Shown here in pieces: positions 15,888 to 24,544 of a DNA stretch of 64,000 nt; within the stretch, counting starts at the first letter, position 1, and every line of letters starts with the position of its first letter. Under the pieces are notes generated by a model, which did no database searches, was not told the DNA's origin, and was given only the letters and a program-made list of their open reading frames with translations. A program made the translations under genes and the position numbers. The stretch covers positions 1-64,000 of the forward strand of contig CAZHFZ010000005.1 in the NCBI GenBank assembly GCA_964531455.1, in the 5' to 3' direction. The DNA comes from Ga0077527 sp964531455 (GTDB taxonomy: Bacteria; Pseudomonadota; Gammaproteobacteria; Burkholderiales; SG8-41).

Positions 15888-16633
15888 CAGCTTTTCTTTG
15901 TCAGTTGATCGGCGAGTTTCTGTGCTTCAACGAAATTCAGTGTGCCCTCGTACACCGCGCGTCCGGTAATCGCGCCCATGATGCCTTCGGCTTCGACGGC
16001 ACAGAGTTTCTCAACATCCTTCAGATCGGTGATGCCACCGCTGGCAATCACCGGCACCGTCAGTTGCCGGGCCAGATTGACCGTCGCCTCGATGTTGACG
16101 CCGCTGAGCATGCCGTCGCGACCGATGTCGGTGTAGATCACCGCTTCGACGCCGTAGTCCTGGAATTTTTTCGCCAGATCGACAACATCATGGCCTGTCA
16201 TTTTCGACCAGCCGTCGACGGCCACTTTACCGTCCTTGGCATCAAGCGCGACGATGATGTGCCCCTGAAACGCGGTGCAGGCATCCTGCAGGAAACCCGG
16301 GGTTTTCACCGCTGCAGTGCCGATGATGATGTAGCTGATGCCGGCGTCGATATAAGCTTCGATGGTGTCGAGGTCGCGGATACCGCCACCCAACTGGATC
16401 GGCAGGTCGGTGTCGAGCGCCTTGACGATGCTGCGGATCGCCGCTTCGTTCTTCGGCTTGCCGGCTACTGCGCCGTTCAGGTCAACAACATGTAACCGGC
16501 GCGCCCCCTGTGCCAGCCATTGTTTGGCCATGGCGCCGGGGTCTTCGGAAAAAATCGTGGCATCGTTCATGTCGCCCTGCTTCAGGCGCACGCATTTGCC
16601 GTCCTTCAAATCGATGGCGGGAATGATCAGCAT
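15887..16633 (-). CDS. hisA: ProFAR isomerase HisA
   Basis: 248 residues. The barrel starts MLIIPAIDLKDGKCVRLKQGD, with the catalytic Asp in PAIDL. IQLGGGIRDLDTIEAYID is the first phosphate loop. IYTDIGRDGMLSGVN holds the second catalytic Asp, and IASGGITDLKDVEKL is the second phosphate loop. It performs the Amadori rearrangement of ProFAR to PRFAR. It is a paralogue of HisF two genes along. Its stop codon abuts the inverted repeat. Confidence 0.97.
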   Translation of the reverse strand: MLIIPAIDLKDGKCVRLKQGDMNDATIFSEDPGAMAKQWLAQGARRLHVVDLNGAVAGKPKNEAAIRSIVKALDTDLPIQLGGGIRDLDTIEAYIDAGISYIIIGTAAVKTPGFLQDACTAFQGHIIVALDAKDGKVAVDGWSKMTGHDVVDLAKKFQDYGVEAVIYTDIGRDGMLSGVNIEATVNLARQLTVPVIASGGITDLKDVEKLCAVEAEGIMGAITGRAVYEGTLNFVEAQKLADQLTKKS

Positions 16634-16736
16634 GGAATTAAACGAATTGCGAAACCGGGTTTGGTCGAAAGTGTGGGCGACGGAAAAACCGGATCAGGGT
16701 GTCATCTGCAAATACGCTGGATTGATGGGAAAGATA

Positions 16737-17387
16737 TTACAGGGCTTGCGGTTGCCACGCCACAAAGTTCGCAAGCAGTTGCAAGCCGGCCGTATGACTT
16801 TTTTCGGGATGGAACTGTACTGCAAACAGGTTGCCCCGCGCTGCTGCGCAGGCAAAACGGAAAGGATAAGCGCTCCAGCCGGCAATCAGGGCAGGATCCG
16901 CCGGCTCGGGATAATAGCTGTGGACAAAATAAAAGCGGCTGCGGTCGGCAATACCTGCCCATAGCGGGTGTTTGATCGCCTGCTCGACCTCGTTCCAGCC
17001 CATATGCGGCACTTTGAGCTTTTCGCCTTTGGCGCCCACCATGCGCCCCTGCGGGAAACGCCGGACCACGCCGGGCAGCAGCCCGAGGCCGGGCGTGTCG
17101 CCTTCTTCGCTGTGTTCGAACAGCATCTGCAGGCCAATACAGATGCCGAGGAAGGGTTTGCTGCGCGCCGCTTCGATCAGCGCAGGGCGCAGGCCGCGCG
17201 ATTCCATCTCGCGCATGCAGTCCGGCATCGCGCCCTGACAGGGAAATACCACGCGACCGGCGGATGCGACTTCGTCCGGGTTGCTGGTCACCACGACCTT
17301 GCGGCCGGGCGCGACGTGTTCAATGGCCTTGGACACGGAGCGCAGGTTGCCCATGCCGTAGTCAATGACTGCAATGTCGATGGTCAT
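16737..17387 (-). CDS. hisH: Imidazole glycerol phosphate synthase glutaminase subunit HisH
   Basis: 216 residues from the ATG at 17387; a TTG four codons earlier is less likely. The class-I glutamine amidotransferase fold shows IAVIDYGMGNLRSVSKAIEH at the start, the nucleophile in PFLGICIGLQMLF, and the His/Glu pair in FAVQFHPEKSHTAGL. It supplies ammonia to HisF. The HVAPGRKVVVTSNPDEV and PHMGWNEVEQA segments are typical. A 103-base spacer without features lies between it and hisA. Confidence 0.95.
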   Translation of the reverse strand: MTIDIAVIDYGMGNLRSVSKAIEHVAPGRKVVVTSNPDEVASAGRVVFPCQGAMPDCMREMESRGLRPALIEAARSKPFLGICIGLQMLFEHSEEGDTPGLGLLPGVVRRFPQGRMVGAKGEKLKVPHMGWNEVEQAIKHPLWAGIADRSRFYFVHSYYPEPADPALIAGWSAYPFRFACAAARGNLFAVQFHPEKSHTAGLQLLANFVAWQPQAL

Positions 17388-17444
17388 CGGGAGCGTCAAC
17401 GATTCAGATGATGGTAACGGGGCGCAAGCGCCGCCGCGGAAAGC

Positions 17445-18032
17445 CTATAACTTTCCCTTGGTCGACGGCACACCCTTCACTCGCGGATCGAGTTCCACCG
17501 CCATGCGCAGCGCACGTCCGAAGGCCTTGAACAGCGTCTCCACCTGGTGATGGGCATTGACACCCTTCAGGTTGTCGAGATGCAGCGTCACCAGTGCGTG
17601 ATTGACGAAACCCTGGAAAAACTCGCGCACCAGGTCAACATCGAAATCGCCGACTCGTGCACGAGTGAACTTGCCGCTCATTTCCAGACCGGGACGACCG
17701 GACAGGTCGATCACCACGCGTGACAGCGCCTCGTCCAGCGGCACATAGGCATGGCCGTAGCGGCGCACGCCCTTCTTGTCGCCGATTGCTTTGGCAAAAG
17801 CCTGGCCCAGCGTGATGCCGATGTCTTCAACGGTGTGATGGGCATCGATGTGCAGATCACCCTTGGCCTTGACCTCAAGATCAACCAGTCCGTGACGGGC
17901 AATCTGGTCGAGCATGTGGTCGAGGAAAGGAATGCCGCTCGCGAGTTTCGCGCTGCCGCTACCGTCGAGATTCAGCTTGACGCTGATCTGCGTTTCCTGA
18001 GTGTCGCGGTTGACCTGTGCCTGCCGTGCCAT
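17445..18032 (-). CDS. hisB: Imidazoleglycerol-phosphate dehydratase HisB
   Basis: 195 residues, the monofunctional form. The manganese-binding motifs are present: FLDHMLDQIARHGLVDL with HIDAHHTVEDIGITLGQAF (HHxxED), and LHLDNLKGVNAHHQVETLFKAFGRAL as the second half of the duplicated fold. It removes water from imidazole glycerol phosphate. No HisB-N phosphatase is fused, so histidinol-phosphate phosphatase must be elsewhere. It lies 81 bases after hisC. Confidence 0.96.
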   Translation of the reverse strand: MARQAQVNRDTQETQISVKLNLDGSGSAKLASGIPFLDHMLDQIARHGLVDLEVKAKGDLHIDAHHTVEDIGITLGQAFAKAIGDKKGVRRYGHAYVPLDEALSRVVIDLSGRPGLEMSGKFTRARVGDFDVDLVREFFQGFVNHALVTLHLDNLKGVNAHHQVETLFKAFGRALRMAVELDPRVKGVPSTKGKL

Positions 18033-18113
18033 GATTGCCGGTATCCCTGATGACTTCGCTGGTAACTTGTTGATTACAGAGTATAAACGAATTCGCTGCA
18101 GCCCGCCCCTGCC

Positions 18114-19181
18114 TCACGCGGGTTTAAGAATTTCACGCAAGGCTTCGACCAGCCCGGCGCATTGCTCGTCGGTACCGACGGTGATGCGCATGAACTCGGC
18201 AATGCGCAGCGGTTTGCGGAAATGGCGGACGATGATGCTGTGTTCGCGCAGTTTTGCCGCGATATCGCCACCATCACGACCGGGCACGCGCGCAAACACG
18301 AAATTTGCCGCTGAAGGCAGCACATCGAAACCCAATGTCTGCAGTTCCTGCACCAGCTTTTTCTTGGTGACGATCACCTTGCTGCACATCGCCTTGAAGT
18401 AGGTATCGTCTTCAACGGCGGCGGCAGCGCCTGCCTGCGCAAAACGATCCAGCGGATAGGAATTAAAACTGTCCTTGACCCTGTTCAGCGCCTCGATCAG
18501 ATCGGGATGGCCGATCGCGTAACCCACGCGCAATCCGGCCAGTGAACGTGATTTCGACAGCGTGTGCGAGACCAGCAATTGGGGATAACGCTGCACCAGC
18601 GGCACCACCGACTCACCGCCGAAATCGACATAGGCCTCATCGATCACCACCACCGAACCGGTGTTGGCGCGCAGCAGGCGGTCGATCTCGGCCACTTCCA
18701 CAAAACGTCCGGTCGGTGCATTGGGGTTCGGAAAAATGATGCCGCCGTTGGGTCGCAGGTAATCGTCGACAATGATTTCGAACGACCGATTCAGCGGCAC
18801 GGGCTCATACGGGATATCGTACAAGCCGCAGTACACCGGATAAAAACTGTAGGTGATGTCGGGAAACAGTACCGGCTTGTCGTGTTTCAGCAACCCAAGA
18901 AAGATGTGCGCCAATACTTCGTCGGACCCATTGCCGACAAATACATGCGCCGGCGTCACTTCGTAACGTTTGGCAATCGCCGCTCGCAGTTTGTCACTGG
19001 CCGGATCCGGATACAGCCGCAGCGATTCACCGATCTCGGCGCGCAGCGCGTCAAGCACACGACGACTCGGCCCGTACGGACTCTCGTTGGTATTGAGTTT
19101 GATCAGGTTGGGCAACTTGGGTTGTTCGCCCGGCACATAAGGCGTCAACCCCTGCACCACCTTGCTCCAGTAGCGGCTCAT
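18114..19181 (-). CDS. hisC: Histidinol-phosphate aminotransferase HisC
   Basis: 355 residues of a fold-type I PLP enzyme. LIKLNTNESPYGPS is the family N-terminus. FVGNGSDEVLAHIFLGLL binds the cofactor phosphate, PNPNAPTGRF and VVIDEAYVDFGGESVVPL hold the Asn and Asp-Tyr that hold PLP, and VSHTLSKSRSLAGLRVGYAIG carries the Schiff-base lysine in SKS. The ATG overlaps the hisD stop by four bases. It converts imidazole acetol phosphate to histidinol phosphate. Confidence 0.95.
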   Translation of the reverse strand: MSRYWSKVVQGLTPYVPGEQPKLPNLIKLNTNESPYGPSRRVLDALRAEIGESLRLYPDPASDKLRAAIAKRYEVTPAHVFVGNGSDEVLAHIFLGLLKHDKPVLFPDITYSFYPVYCGLYDIPYEPVPLNRSFEIIVDDYLRPNGGIIFPNPNAPTGRFVEVAEIDRLLRANTGSVVVIDEAYVDFGGESVVPLVQRYPQLLVSHTLSKSRSLAGLRVGYAIGHPDLIEALNRVKDSFNSYPLDRFAQAGAAAAVEDDTYFKAMCSKVIVTKKKLVQELQTLGFDVLPSAANFVFARVPGRDGGDIAAKLREHSIIVRHFRKPLRIAEFMRITVGTDEQCAGLVEALREILKPA

Positions 19182-20482
19182 GAACTGCCCTCGCCACGCA
19201 AACGCAGTTCCGCTGATCGCGCGTGAGCCGACAGGCCTTCGCCCGCCGCCAGTTCAGCCGCGATCCGGCCGAGTTTCTCGGCGCCTTCGGCGGATACGCG
19301 AATCACGCTCGAGCGTTTCTGGAAATCGTAAACGCCCAGCGGCGACGAAAAACGCGCAGTACGTGAGGTCGGCAGTACGTGATTGGGCCCGGCACAGTAG
19401 TCACCCAGCGCCTCGGAAGTGTATTTCCCGATGAAAATAGCCCCGGCGTGGCGAATCTTCGGCAGCAGTGACTGTGCATCTTCAACCGACAGTTCCAGAT
19501 GCTCCGGCGCGATGCGATTGACCAATGCGCAGGCCTCGTCGATATCCCGCACCTGAATCAGCGCACCGCGGCCGTTCAGTGAAGCTTCAATCACTGCGCG
19601 GCGCGGCATCTCGGGCAGCAGCTTCGCAATGCTTACGGACACCGCATCCAAGTACTTGGCATCGGGTGCCAGCAGTATCGACTGCGCGAGTTCATCGTGC
19701 TCGGCCTGCGAAAACAGATCCATCGCTACCCAGTCGGGATCGGTGCTGCCGTCACCCACGACCAGGATTTCCGAGGGGCCGGCAACCATGTCGATACCGA
19801 CCACGCCGAACACGCGCCGCTTCGCCGCAGCCACATAAGCGTTGCCGGGCCCGACGATCTTGTCGACCTGCGGAATCGTCGCCGTGCCGTAGGCCAGTGC
19901 CGCCACCGCCTGTGCGCCGCCGATGGTGAACACGCGGTCCACCCCGCAGATCGCCGCGGCCGCCAGCACCAGATCATTTTTCTCGCCGCGCGGCGTCGGC
20001 ACCACCATGATCACTTCGGTGACACCCGCAACCTTGGCCGGCACCGCATTCATGATCACCGATGACGGGTACGCCGCCTTGCCGCCGGGCACATAAAGGC
20101 CCGCACGATCCAGCGCGGTGATCTGCTGCCCGAGTTCATTGCCGTCGCTGTCGGTATAACTCCAAGACTCCGCGCGCTGCCGCTGGTGGTATTCACGCAC
20201 GCGTGCAGCCGCCGCTTCCAATGCCGCGCGTCGTGCCGCGGGAATACGCGCCAGCGCCGCGTGCATTTCGGATTTGGGGATTTCCAGTGCCGCCAGCGTA
20301 TCGGCCTTCACGCCGTCAAAGCGTGCGGTGTATTCGAGCACCGCAGCGTCACCGCGAGCTTTCACGTCGGCCAGAATCGCCGCGACCGTAATATCAATCT
20401 GCGGATCCTGCGCGGACTCGAAAGCCAGCAACTCGGCCAGGCGCTGTTCAAAATCAGGCTGGGTGGTGGACAACCTGCGCAT
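19178..20482 (-). CDS. hisD: Histidinol dehydrogenase HisD
   Basis: 434 residues. The signature region PGGKAAYPSSVIMNAVPAKVAGV and GPGNAYVAAAKRRVFGVVGIDMVAGPSEILVVGD is complete. The zinc and catalytic residues are in DLFSQAEHDELAQSILL, RIAPEHLELSVEDAQ, FIGKYTSEALGDYCAGPNHVLPT and the C-terminal SAHARSAELR. It oxidises histidinol to histidine in two NAD-dependent steps. Only two bases separate it from hisG, and it overlaps hisC by four bases. Confidence 0.97.
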   Translation of the reverse strand: MRRLSTTQPDFEQRLAELLAFESAQDPQIDITVAAILADVKARGDAAVLEYTARFDGVKADTLAALEIPKSEMHAALARIPAARRAALEAAAARVREYHQRQRAESWSYTDSDGNELGQQITALDRAGLYVPGGKAAYPSSVIMNAVPAKVAGVTEVIMVVPTPRGEKNDLVLAAAAICGVDRVFTIGGAQAVAALAYGTATIPQVDKIVGPGNAYVAAAKRRVFGVVGIDMVAGPSEILVVGDGSTDPDWVAMDLFSQAEHDELAQSILLAPDAKYLDAVSVSIAKLLPEMPRRAVIEASLNGRGALIQVRDIDEACALVNRIAPEHLELSVEDAQSLLPKIRHAGAIFIGKYTSEALGDYCAGPNHVLPTSRTARFSSPLGVYDFQKRSSVIRVSAEGAEKLGRIAAELAAGEGLSAHARSAELRLRGEGSS

Positions 20483-20484
20483 GG

Positions 20485-21120
20485 TCAGCCTACGGCGCGC
20501 GAGAATGTATCGATCAGCGGCTGCAACTGCGCGCGCTTGAGTTTCAGCGCTGCCTGGTTAACCACCAGCCGCGAACTGATCTGCACGATTTCTTCGACCG
20601 CGACAAGACCGTTCGCTTTCAGCGTGCCGCCGGTGCTGACCAGATCGACAATCGCGTCAGCGAGCCCGACCAGCGGCGCCAATTCCATCGAACCGTAAAG
20701 CTTGATCAGATCGACATGGACGCCCTTGCCCGCAAAGTGTTCGCGCGCGGTCTGCACGTATTTGGTGGCGATTTTCAGTCTTGCGCCTTGGCGCACGGCA
20801 TTGGCGTAATCAAAATCCTTGCGCACCGCGACCATCATCCGGCACTTGGCGATTTTCAGGTCCAGCGGCGTATACAAACCGTCGCCACCGTGCTCATCCA
20901 GAACATCCTTGCCGGCAACGCCGATGTCGGCGCCGCCGAACTGGACATAGGTCGGCACGTCGGTGGCGCGGACAATGATCACGCGCACATTGCGACGGTT
21001 GGTTTCAAGGATCAGCTTGCGCGAGGATTCGGGATTTTCGCGCGTGACGATACCCGCCGCTTTCAGCAGCGGCACGGTTTCATCAAAAATGCGGCCCTTG
21101 GACAGGGCAATGGTGATCAT
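20485..21120 (-). CDS. hisG: ATP phosphoribosyltransferase HisG, short form
   Basis: 211 residues from the ATG at 21120 (MITIALSKGRIFDETVPLLKAAGI). The frame is open to 21288, but that stretch is not HisG-like. The PRPP and ATP-binding lobes are seen in RATDVPTYVQFGGADIGVAGKDVL and PLVGLADAIVDLVSTGGTLKANGLVAVEEI. It ends about residue 211 and lacks the C-terminal regulatory domain of long HisG. By family rule it therefore needs the HisRS-like partner HisZ, which is not in this window. It catalyses and gates the first step of the pathway, and it heads the his operon. Confidence 0.95.
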   Translation of the reverse strand: MITIALSKGRIFDETVPLLKAAGIVTRENPESSRKLILETNRRNVRVIIVRATDVPTYVQFGGADIGVAGKDVLDEHGGDGLYTPLDLKIAKCRMMVAVRKDFDYANAVRQGARLKIATKYVQTAREHFAGKGVHVDLIKLYGSMELAPLVGLADAIVDLVSTGGTLKANGLVAVEEIVQISSRLVVNQAALKLKRAQLQPLIDTFSRAVG

Positions 21121-21269
21121 GACTGGACGATGACTAAAAACAGGCAAAAACACAGGCGCCAGCAGGCGCACGGAAAGTGATGAATTGTAACGTATTACCG
21201 GCGTCGGCCGATGCGCGGACGGTTCACGAAACCCGCCCCAGGCGTTACACTGCGCCTTCACTTTTCCAG

Positions 21270-22094
21270 ATGTCCGCCACCCCCGCAACCATGTCCACCG
21301 AAAACGTCGTCGAAATCAAAGATCTTGCGTTCTCCTACGGAAAACGCGAGATCTTCAAATCGGTGAATCTGACCATCCCCAAAGGCAAAGTTGTCGGCAT
21401 CATGGGTGCCAGCGGCTGCGGCAAAACCACGCTGATGCAGCTGATCGGCGCGCAGCTGCGGCCGTCACGCGGCACCGTCAACGTGCTCGGCCAGGACATC
21501 CACAGCCTTGATCGTGATGCGCTGTACAAACTGCGCCGGCGCATGGGCATGCAGTTCCAGCAGGGCGGCCTGTTCACCGATCTGTCGGTGTTCGAAAACA
21601 TCGCTTTCCAGATGCGCGAGAAGACCAAGCTGCCCGAGGACATGATCAACGATCTCGTGCTCATGAAGCTCAATGCCGTCGGCCTGCGCGGCGCGGCACA
21701 ACTGATGCCTTCGGAATGTTCAGGCGGCATGGTGCGCCGGGTCGGACTCGCGCGGGCCATCGCGCTGGACCCGGACCTGATCATGTACGACGAACCGTTT
21801 GCCGGGCTTGATCCGATTTCCTGCAACGTCGTCGGCAAACTGATCCGCCGTCTCAATGACGCGCTGGGCGTGACCTCGATCGTGGTGTCTTACGATGCGC
21901 AGGAATCGCTGAAAGCCATCGACTACGTGTATTTCCTCGCCGATGGCGCCGTCGTCGCACAGGGCACGACGGAAGAAGTGAAAAACTCGACTGACCCGTT
22001 CGTGAAGCAGTTTATCTGCGGCCTGCCCGACGGCCCGGTGCCCTTCCACTACCAGCAGAACGCCTACGCTGCCGACCTTGAGTTGTCAGCTTAA
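21270..22094 (+). CDS. MlaF-like ABC ATPase paralogue with altered H-loop
   Basis: 274 residues from the ATG at 21270, or 267 from the ATG at 21291; neither has a clear Shine-Dalgarno. It is closely related to the MlaF encoded at 27704-28519. Walker A is GASGCGKTT, the Q-loop region QFQQGGLFTDLSVFENIAFQM, and Walker B LIMYDEPFAGLDPIS. Two departures stand out. The signature is SECSGGM where MlaF has SELSGGM, and the switch reads VVSYDAQES where MlaF has VVTHDVQEA, so the catalytic His is Tyr. It stands alone on the plus strand between hisG and murA, without a permease. It may be a degenerate or regulatory ATPase. Confidence 0.85.
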   Translation: MSATPATMSTENVVEIKDLAFSYGKREIFKSVNLTIPKGKVVGIMGASGCGKTTLMQLIGAQLRPSRGTVNVLGQDIHSLDRDALYKLRRRMGMQFQQGGLFTDLSVFENIAFQMREKTKLPEDMINDLVLMKLNAVGLRGAAQLMPSECSGGMVRRVGLARAIALDPDLIMYDEPFAGLDPISCNVVGKLIRRLNDALGVTSIVVSYDAQESLKAIDYVYFLADGAVVAQGTTEEVKNSTDPFVKQFICGLPDGPVPFHYQQNAYAADLELSA

Positions 22095-22099
22095 TTATT

Positions 22100-22118
22100 T
22101 AATAAAAACAAATACTTA
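22100..22118. repeat. AT-rich 19-base word, copy 1
   Basis: Matches CAATAAAAACAAATAGTTA at 17 of 19 positions (first base T, and C for G near the end). It lies six bases after the stop of the MlaF paralogue and before the end of the convergent murA gene. Confidence 0.5.
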
Positions 22119-22130
22119 ACGAGAGTCCGC

Positions 22131-23384
22131 TTAGCGTTCACGGCGGATGCGGGCACCCAGCCGCGACAGTTTTTCTTCGATGCGCTCGTAGCCGCGATCG
22201 AGGTGGTAAATACGCTCGACAGTGGTCGTGCCGCGCGCCACAAGTCCTGAAATCACCAGGCTCGCCGAAGCCCGCAGGTCGGTCGCCATTACCGTCGCAC
22301 CGTTCAGCTCAGCCACACCCTTGATCACAGCAGTATTGCCTTCAACGGCAATGTCGGCGCCCAATCGCTGCATTTCCTGCACGTGCATGAAACGATTTTC
22401 GAAAATGGTCTCAACCACACGAGAAGTCCCCTGCGCGACACAGTTCAGCGCCATGAACTGCGCCTGCATGTCAGTCGGGAATGCCGGATATGGTGCTGTG
22501 CGCACATTGACAGCCTTCAAGGCACCGCTGGCTTTGACGTGAATCCAGTCGTCGCCGGCTTCGATTTTCACTCCGGCTTCGCGCAATTTATCGAGCACGG
22601 CATCCAGCGTTTTCGGACGCGCACCGGTCAGGCGTACATCGCCGCCGGTCACGGCGGCGGCAACCATAAAAGTCCCGGTTTCAATGCGGTCCGGCATCAC
22701 CGAGTGGCGTGCGCCGTGTAGGCGCTCCACACCTTCGATGGTGATCACATCAGTGCCGGCGCCGCTGATTTTTGCGCCCATCGCGGTCAGGCAGGCCGCA
22801 AGATCGATGACTTCCGGTTCGCGCGCGGCGTTTTCGATCACTGTGGTGCCGTCAGCCAGCGCCGCCGCCATCATCAGGTTTTCGGTGCCCGTCACGGTGA
22901 TGATGTCCATGCAAATGCGTGCGCCCTTCAGCCGGTTGGCGCGGGCAATCATGTAACCCTGCGCCATCTCGATGGTTGCACCCATCGCCTGCAAACCTTT
23001 CAGATGCTGGTCCACCGGACGCAAGCCGATCGCACAACCACCGGGTAGCGACACCCGCGCCTCGCCCAACCGTGCGACCAGCGGACCCAGCACCAGCACC
23101 GAGGCGCGCATGGTTTTCACCAGTTCGTACGGCGCTACCGGCTCAGTGATTTTTGCGGCGCGCAGTTCGACGCCGCCTTTGTCGTCGAGCACGGTCGTCA
23201 CACCCATCTGCATCAGCAGGTTGAGCATGGTCGACACGTCGCGCAGGTGCGGCACGTTGTCGACATGCAGCGGTTCGTCAGTCAGCAGTGCTGCGGTGAG
23301 TATGGGCAGCGCTGCATTTTTCGCGCCGGAGATCGCGACATCACCCTTCAACGGGATGCCGCCTTCAATGACTAGTTTATCCAT
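22131..23384 (-). CDS. murA: UDP-N-acetylglucosamine 1-carboxyvinyltransferase MurA
   Basis: 417 residues. MDKLVIEGGIPLKGDVAISGAKNAALPILTAALL gives the conserved SGAKNA start with the catalytic lysine. The mobile loop with the PEP-binding and fosfomycin-target cysteine is LPGGCAIGLRPVDQHLKGL. RTAPYPAFPTDMQAQFMALNCVAQG and VETIFENRFMHVQEMQRLGADI are also diagnostic. It performs the first committed step of peptidoglycan synthesis. It sits downstream of ibaG, the conserved mla-ibaG-murA order, but a 131-base spacer with a repeat separates them here. Confidence 0.97.
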   Translation of the reverse strand: MDKLVIEGGIPLKGDVAISGAKNAALPILTAALLTDEPLHVDNVPHLRDVSTMLNLLMQMGVTTVLDDKGGVELRAAKITEPVAPYELVKTMRASVLVLGPLVARLGEARVSLPGGCAIGLRPVDQHLKGLQAMGATIEMAQGYMIARANRLKGARICMDIITVTGTENLMMAAALADGTTVIENAAREPEVIDLAACLTAMGAKISGAGTDVITIEGVERLHGARHSVMPDRIETGTFMVAAAVTGGDVRLTGARPKTLDAVLDKLREAGVKIEAGDDWIHVKASGALKAVNVRTAPYPAFPTDMQAQFMALNCVAQGTSRVVETIFENRFMHVQEMQRLGADIAVEGNTAVIKGVAELNGATVMATDLRASASLVISGLVARGTTTVERIYHLDRGYERIEEKLSRLGARIRRER

Positions 23385-23403
23385 AAGGTCAAAATCTTTT
23401 TTT

Positions 23404-23507
23404 AGCCACAGAGTTCACAGAGAAAAACAAGAACCGGGAACTACAAATGAACGGATTCGCAATTGATCTTCTCTGTGCTCTCTGTGGCCTCTGTGGCCTC
23501 TGTGGCT
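23404..23507. repeat. Inverted repeat (CTCTGTG family) between ibaG and murA
   Basis: AGCCACAGAGTTCACAGAGAA (positions 23404-23424) faces a right arm at 23469-23507 made of TTCTCTGTGCTC and three tandem copies of TCTGTGGCY. It shares the AGCCACAGAG...CTCTGTGGCT ends with the element at 15812-15887. It fills most of the 131-base spacer. Confidence 0.75.
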
Positions 23508-23515
23508 CAAGGTTT

Positions 23516-23755
23516 TCAGGGTTTCAGGGGCCACTGATCCGGCGTCAACGTCTTCATCGAAAGCGCGTGGATTTCTTCGCGCATTCGATCACCCAGCGTC
23601 TTGTAAACCATTTGGTGCTGCTGCACCTTGTTTTTGCCCCGGAACGCTTCACTGACAATCACCGCTTCCCAGTGGTGGCCGTCTCCGGTGACTTCGACAT
23701 GTTTGCAGTCAAGCCCGGCGATGATGGATTGTTTGATGCTTTCTGGTGTGACCAT
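23516..23755 (-). CDS. ibaG: BolA/IbaG-family protein
   Basis: 79 residues from the ATG at 23755; a much longer frame upstream overlaps the ABC permease gene and is spurious. The BolA fold is clear: MVTPESIKQSIIAGLDCKHVEVTGDGHHWEAVIVSEAFRGKNKVQQHQMVYKTLGDRM, with the FxGKxxxxxHQxVY signature and ending LSMKTLTPDQW. IbaG-type BolA proteins bind Fe-S clusters with monothiol glutaredoxins. Adjacency to murA and mla genes is the IbaG/YrbA context. Confidence 0.92.
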   Translation of the reverse strand: MVTPESIKQSIIAGLDCKHVEVTGDGHHWEAVIVSEAFRGKNKVQQHQMVYKTLGDRMREEIHALSMKTLTPDQWPLKP

Positions 23756-23769
23756 GCTCAGTTGTCCAA

Positions 23770-24525
23770 TCAGTTTCTCAGTTTGTAGCCGCTGCGCAGC
23801 AGCGAAAGGGTCAGCCATGATAAGGCGGCAAAGCTTCCGCCGACAATCGCCAGGCTGAGCCAGGGGGAAGTATCCGCAACGCCGAAAAAGCCATAGCGGA
23901 ATCCGTCGATCATGTAGAACACCGGATTGAAATGCGACACCGCCTGCCAGAAGGGTGACAACGACTGGATCGAATAAAACACCCCCGACAGGAAAGTCAG
24001 CGGCAGGATGATGAAATTGGTGAAGGCCGCGAGCTGGTCGATCTTGTCGGACTGGATGCCGGCGACGATACCCAGCGCACCCATCGCAGCGCTGCTGGCA
24101 ACACCAAACAACAGCACCCACAACGGATGCGCCAGCGGCAGGTCGACAAACCACAATGTCACCAGCAACACACCACTGCCGACCACCACGCCACGACCCA
24201 CTGCCGCCAGCAGATAGGCCGCAAAAAACTCGCGGTGCGAAAGCGGCGGCAGCAAGACGAATACAATGTTTCCGGTCATCTTCGACTGCATCAGGCTTGA
24301 TGATCCGTTGGCGAACGAATTCTGCAGCACCGACATCATCGCCAGGCCGGGAATCAGGAAGGCGGTGTATTCGACTCCGGGAAAAACTTCGACGCGTCCG
24401 CTCAGCGCGTGACCGAACACCAGCAGATAGAGCAGCGCGGTCAACACCGGGGCAAGCACGGTCTGCACCCTGACTTTCCAGAAACGCAGCCATTCCTTGT
24501 AGAACAGGGTCTGGAAGCCGGTCAT
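23770..24525 (-). CDS. ABC-2 type transporter permease (YadH-like)
   Basis: 251 residues with six hydrophobic segments. MTGFQTLFYKEWLRFWKVRVQTVLAPVLTALLYLLVFG starts the ABC2_membrane domain. PGLAMMSVLQNSFANGSSSLMQSKMTGN and LTFLSGVFYSIQSLSPFWQAVSHFNPVFYMIDGFRYGFFG are characteristic of the YadH/NodJ type. It pairs with the ATPase gene 19 bases upstream. This exporter between mlaB and ibaG is a frequent betaproteobacterial insertion; its substrate is not established. Confidence 0.92.
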   Translation of the reverse strand: MTGFQTLFYKEWLRFWKVRVQTVLAPVLTALLYLLVFGHALSGRVEVFPGVEYTAFLIPGLAMMSVLQNSFANGSSSLMQSKMTGNIVFVLLPPLSHREFFAAYLLAAVGRGVVVGSGVLLVTLWFVDLPLAHPLWVLLFGVASSAAMGALGIVAGIQSDKIDQLAAFTNFIILPLTFLSGVFYSIQSLSPFWQAVSHFNPVFYMIDGFRYGFFGVADTSPWLSLAIVGGSFAALSWLTLSLLRSGYKLRN

Positions 24526-24544
24526 GACTCGGGATTCTTTTTCA

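Noticed and set aside
23756..24493. Long N-terminal extension of the BolA frame
   Set aside because: It is an out-of-frame shadow of the ABC permease gene; the BolA domain starts exactly at MVTPES.
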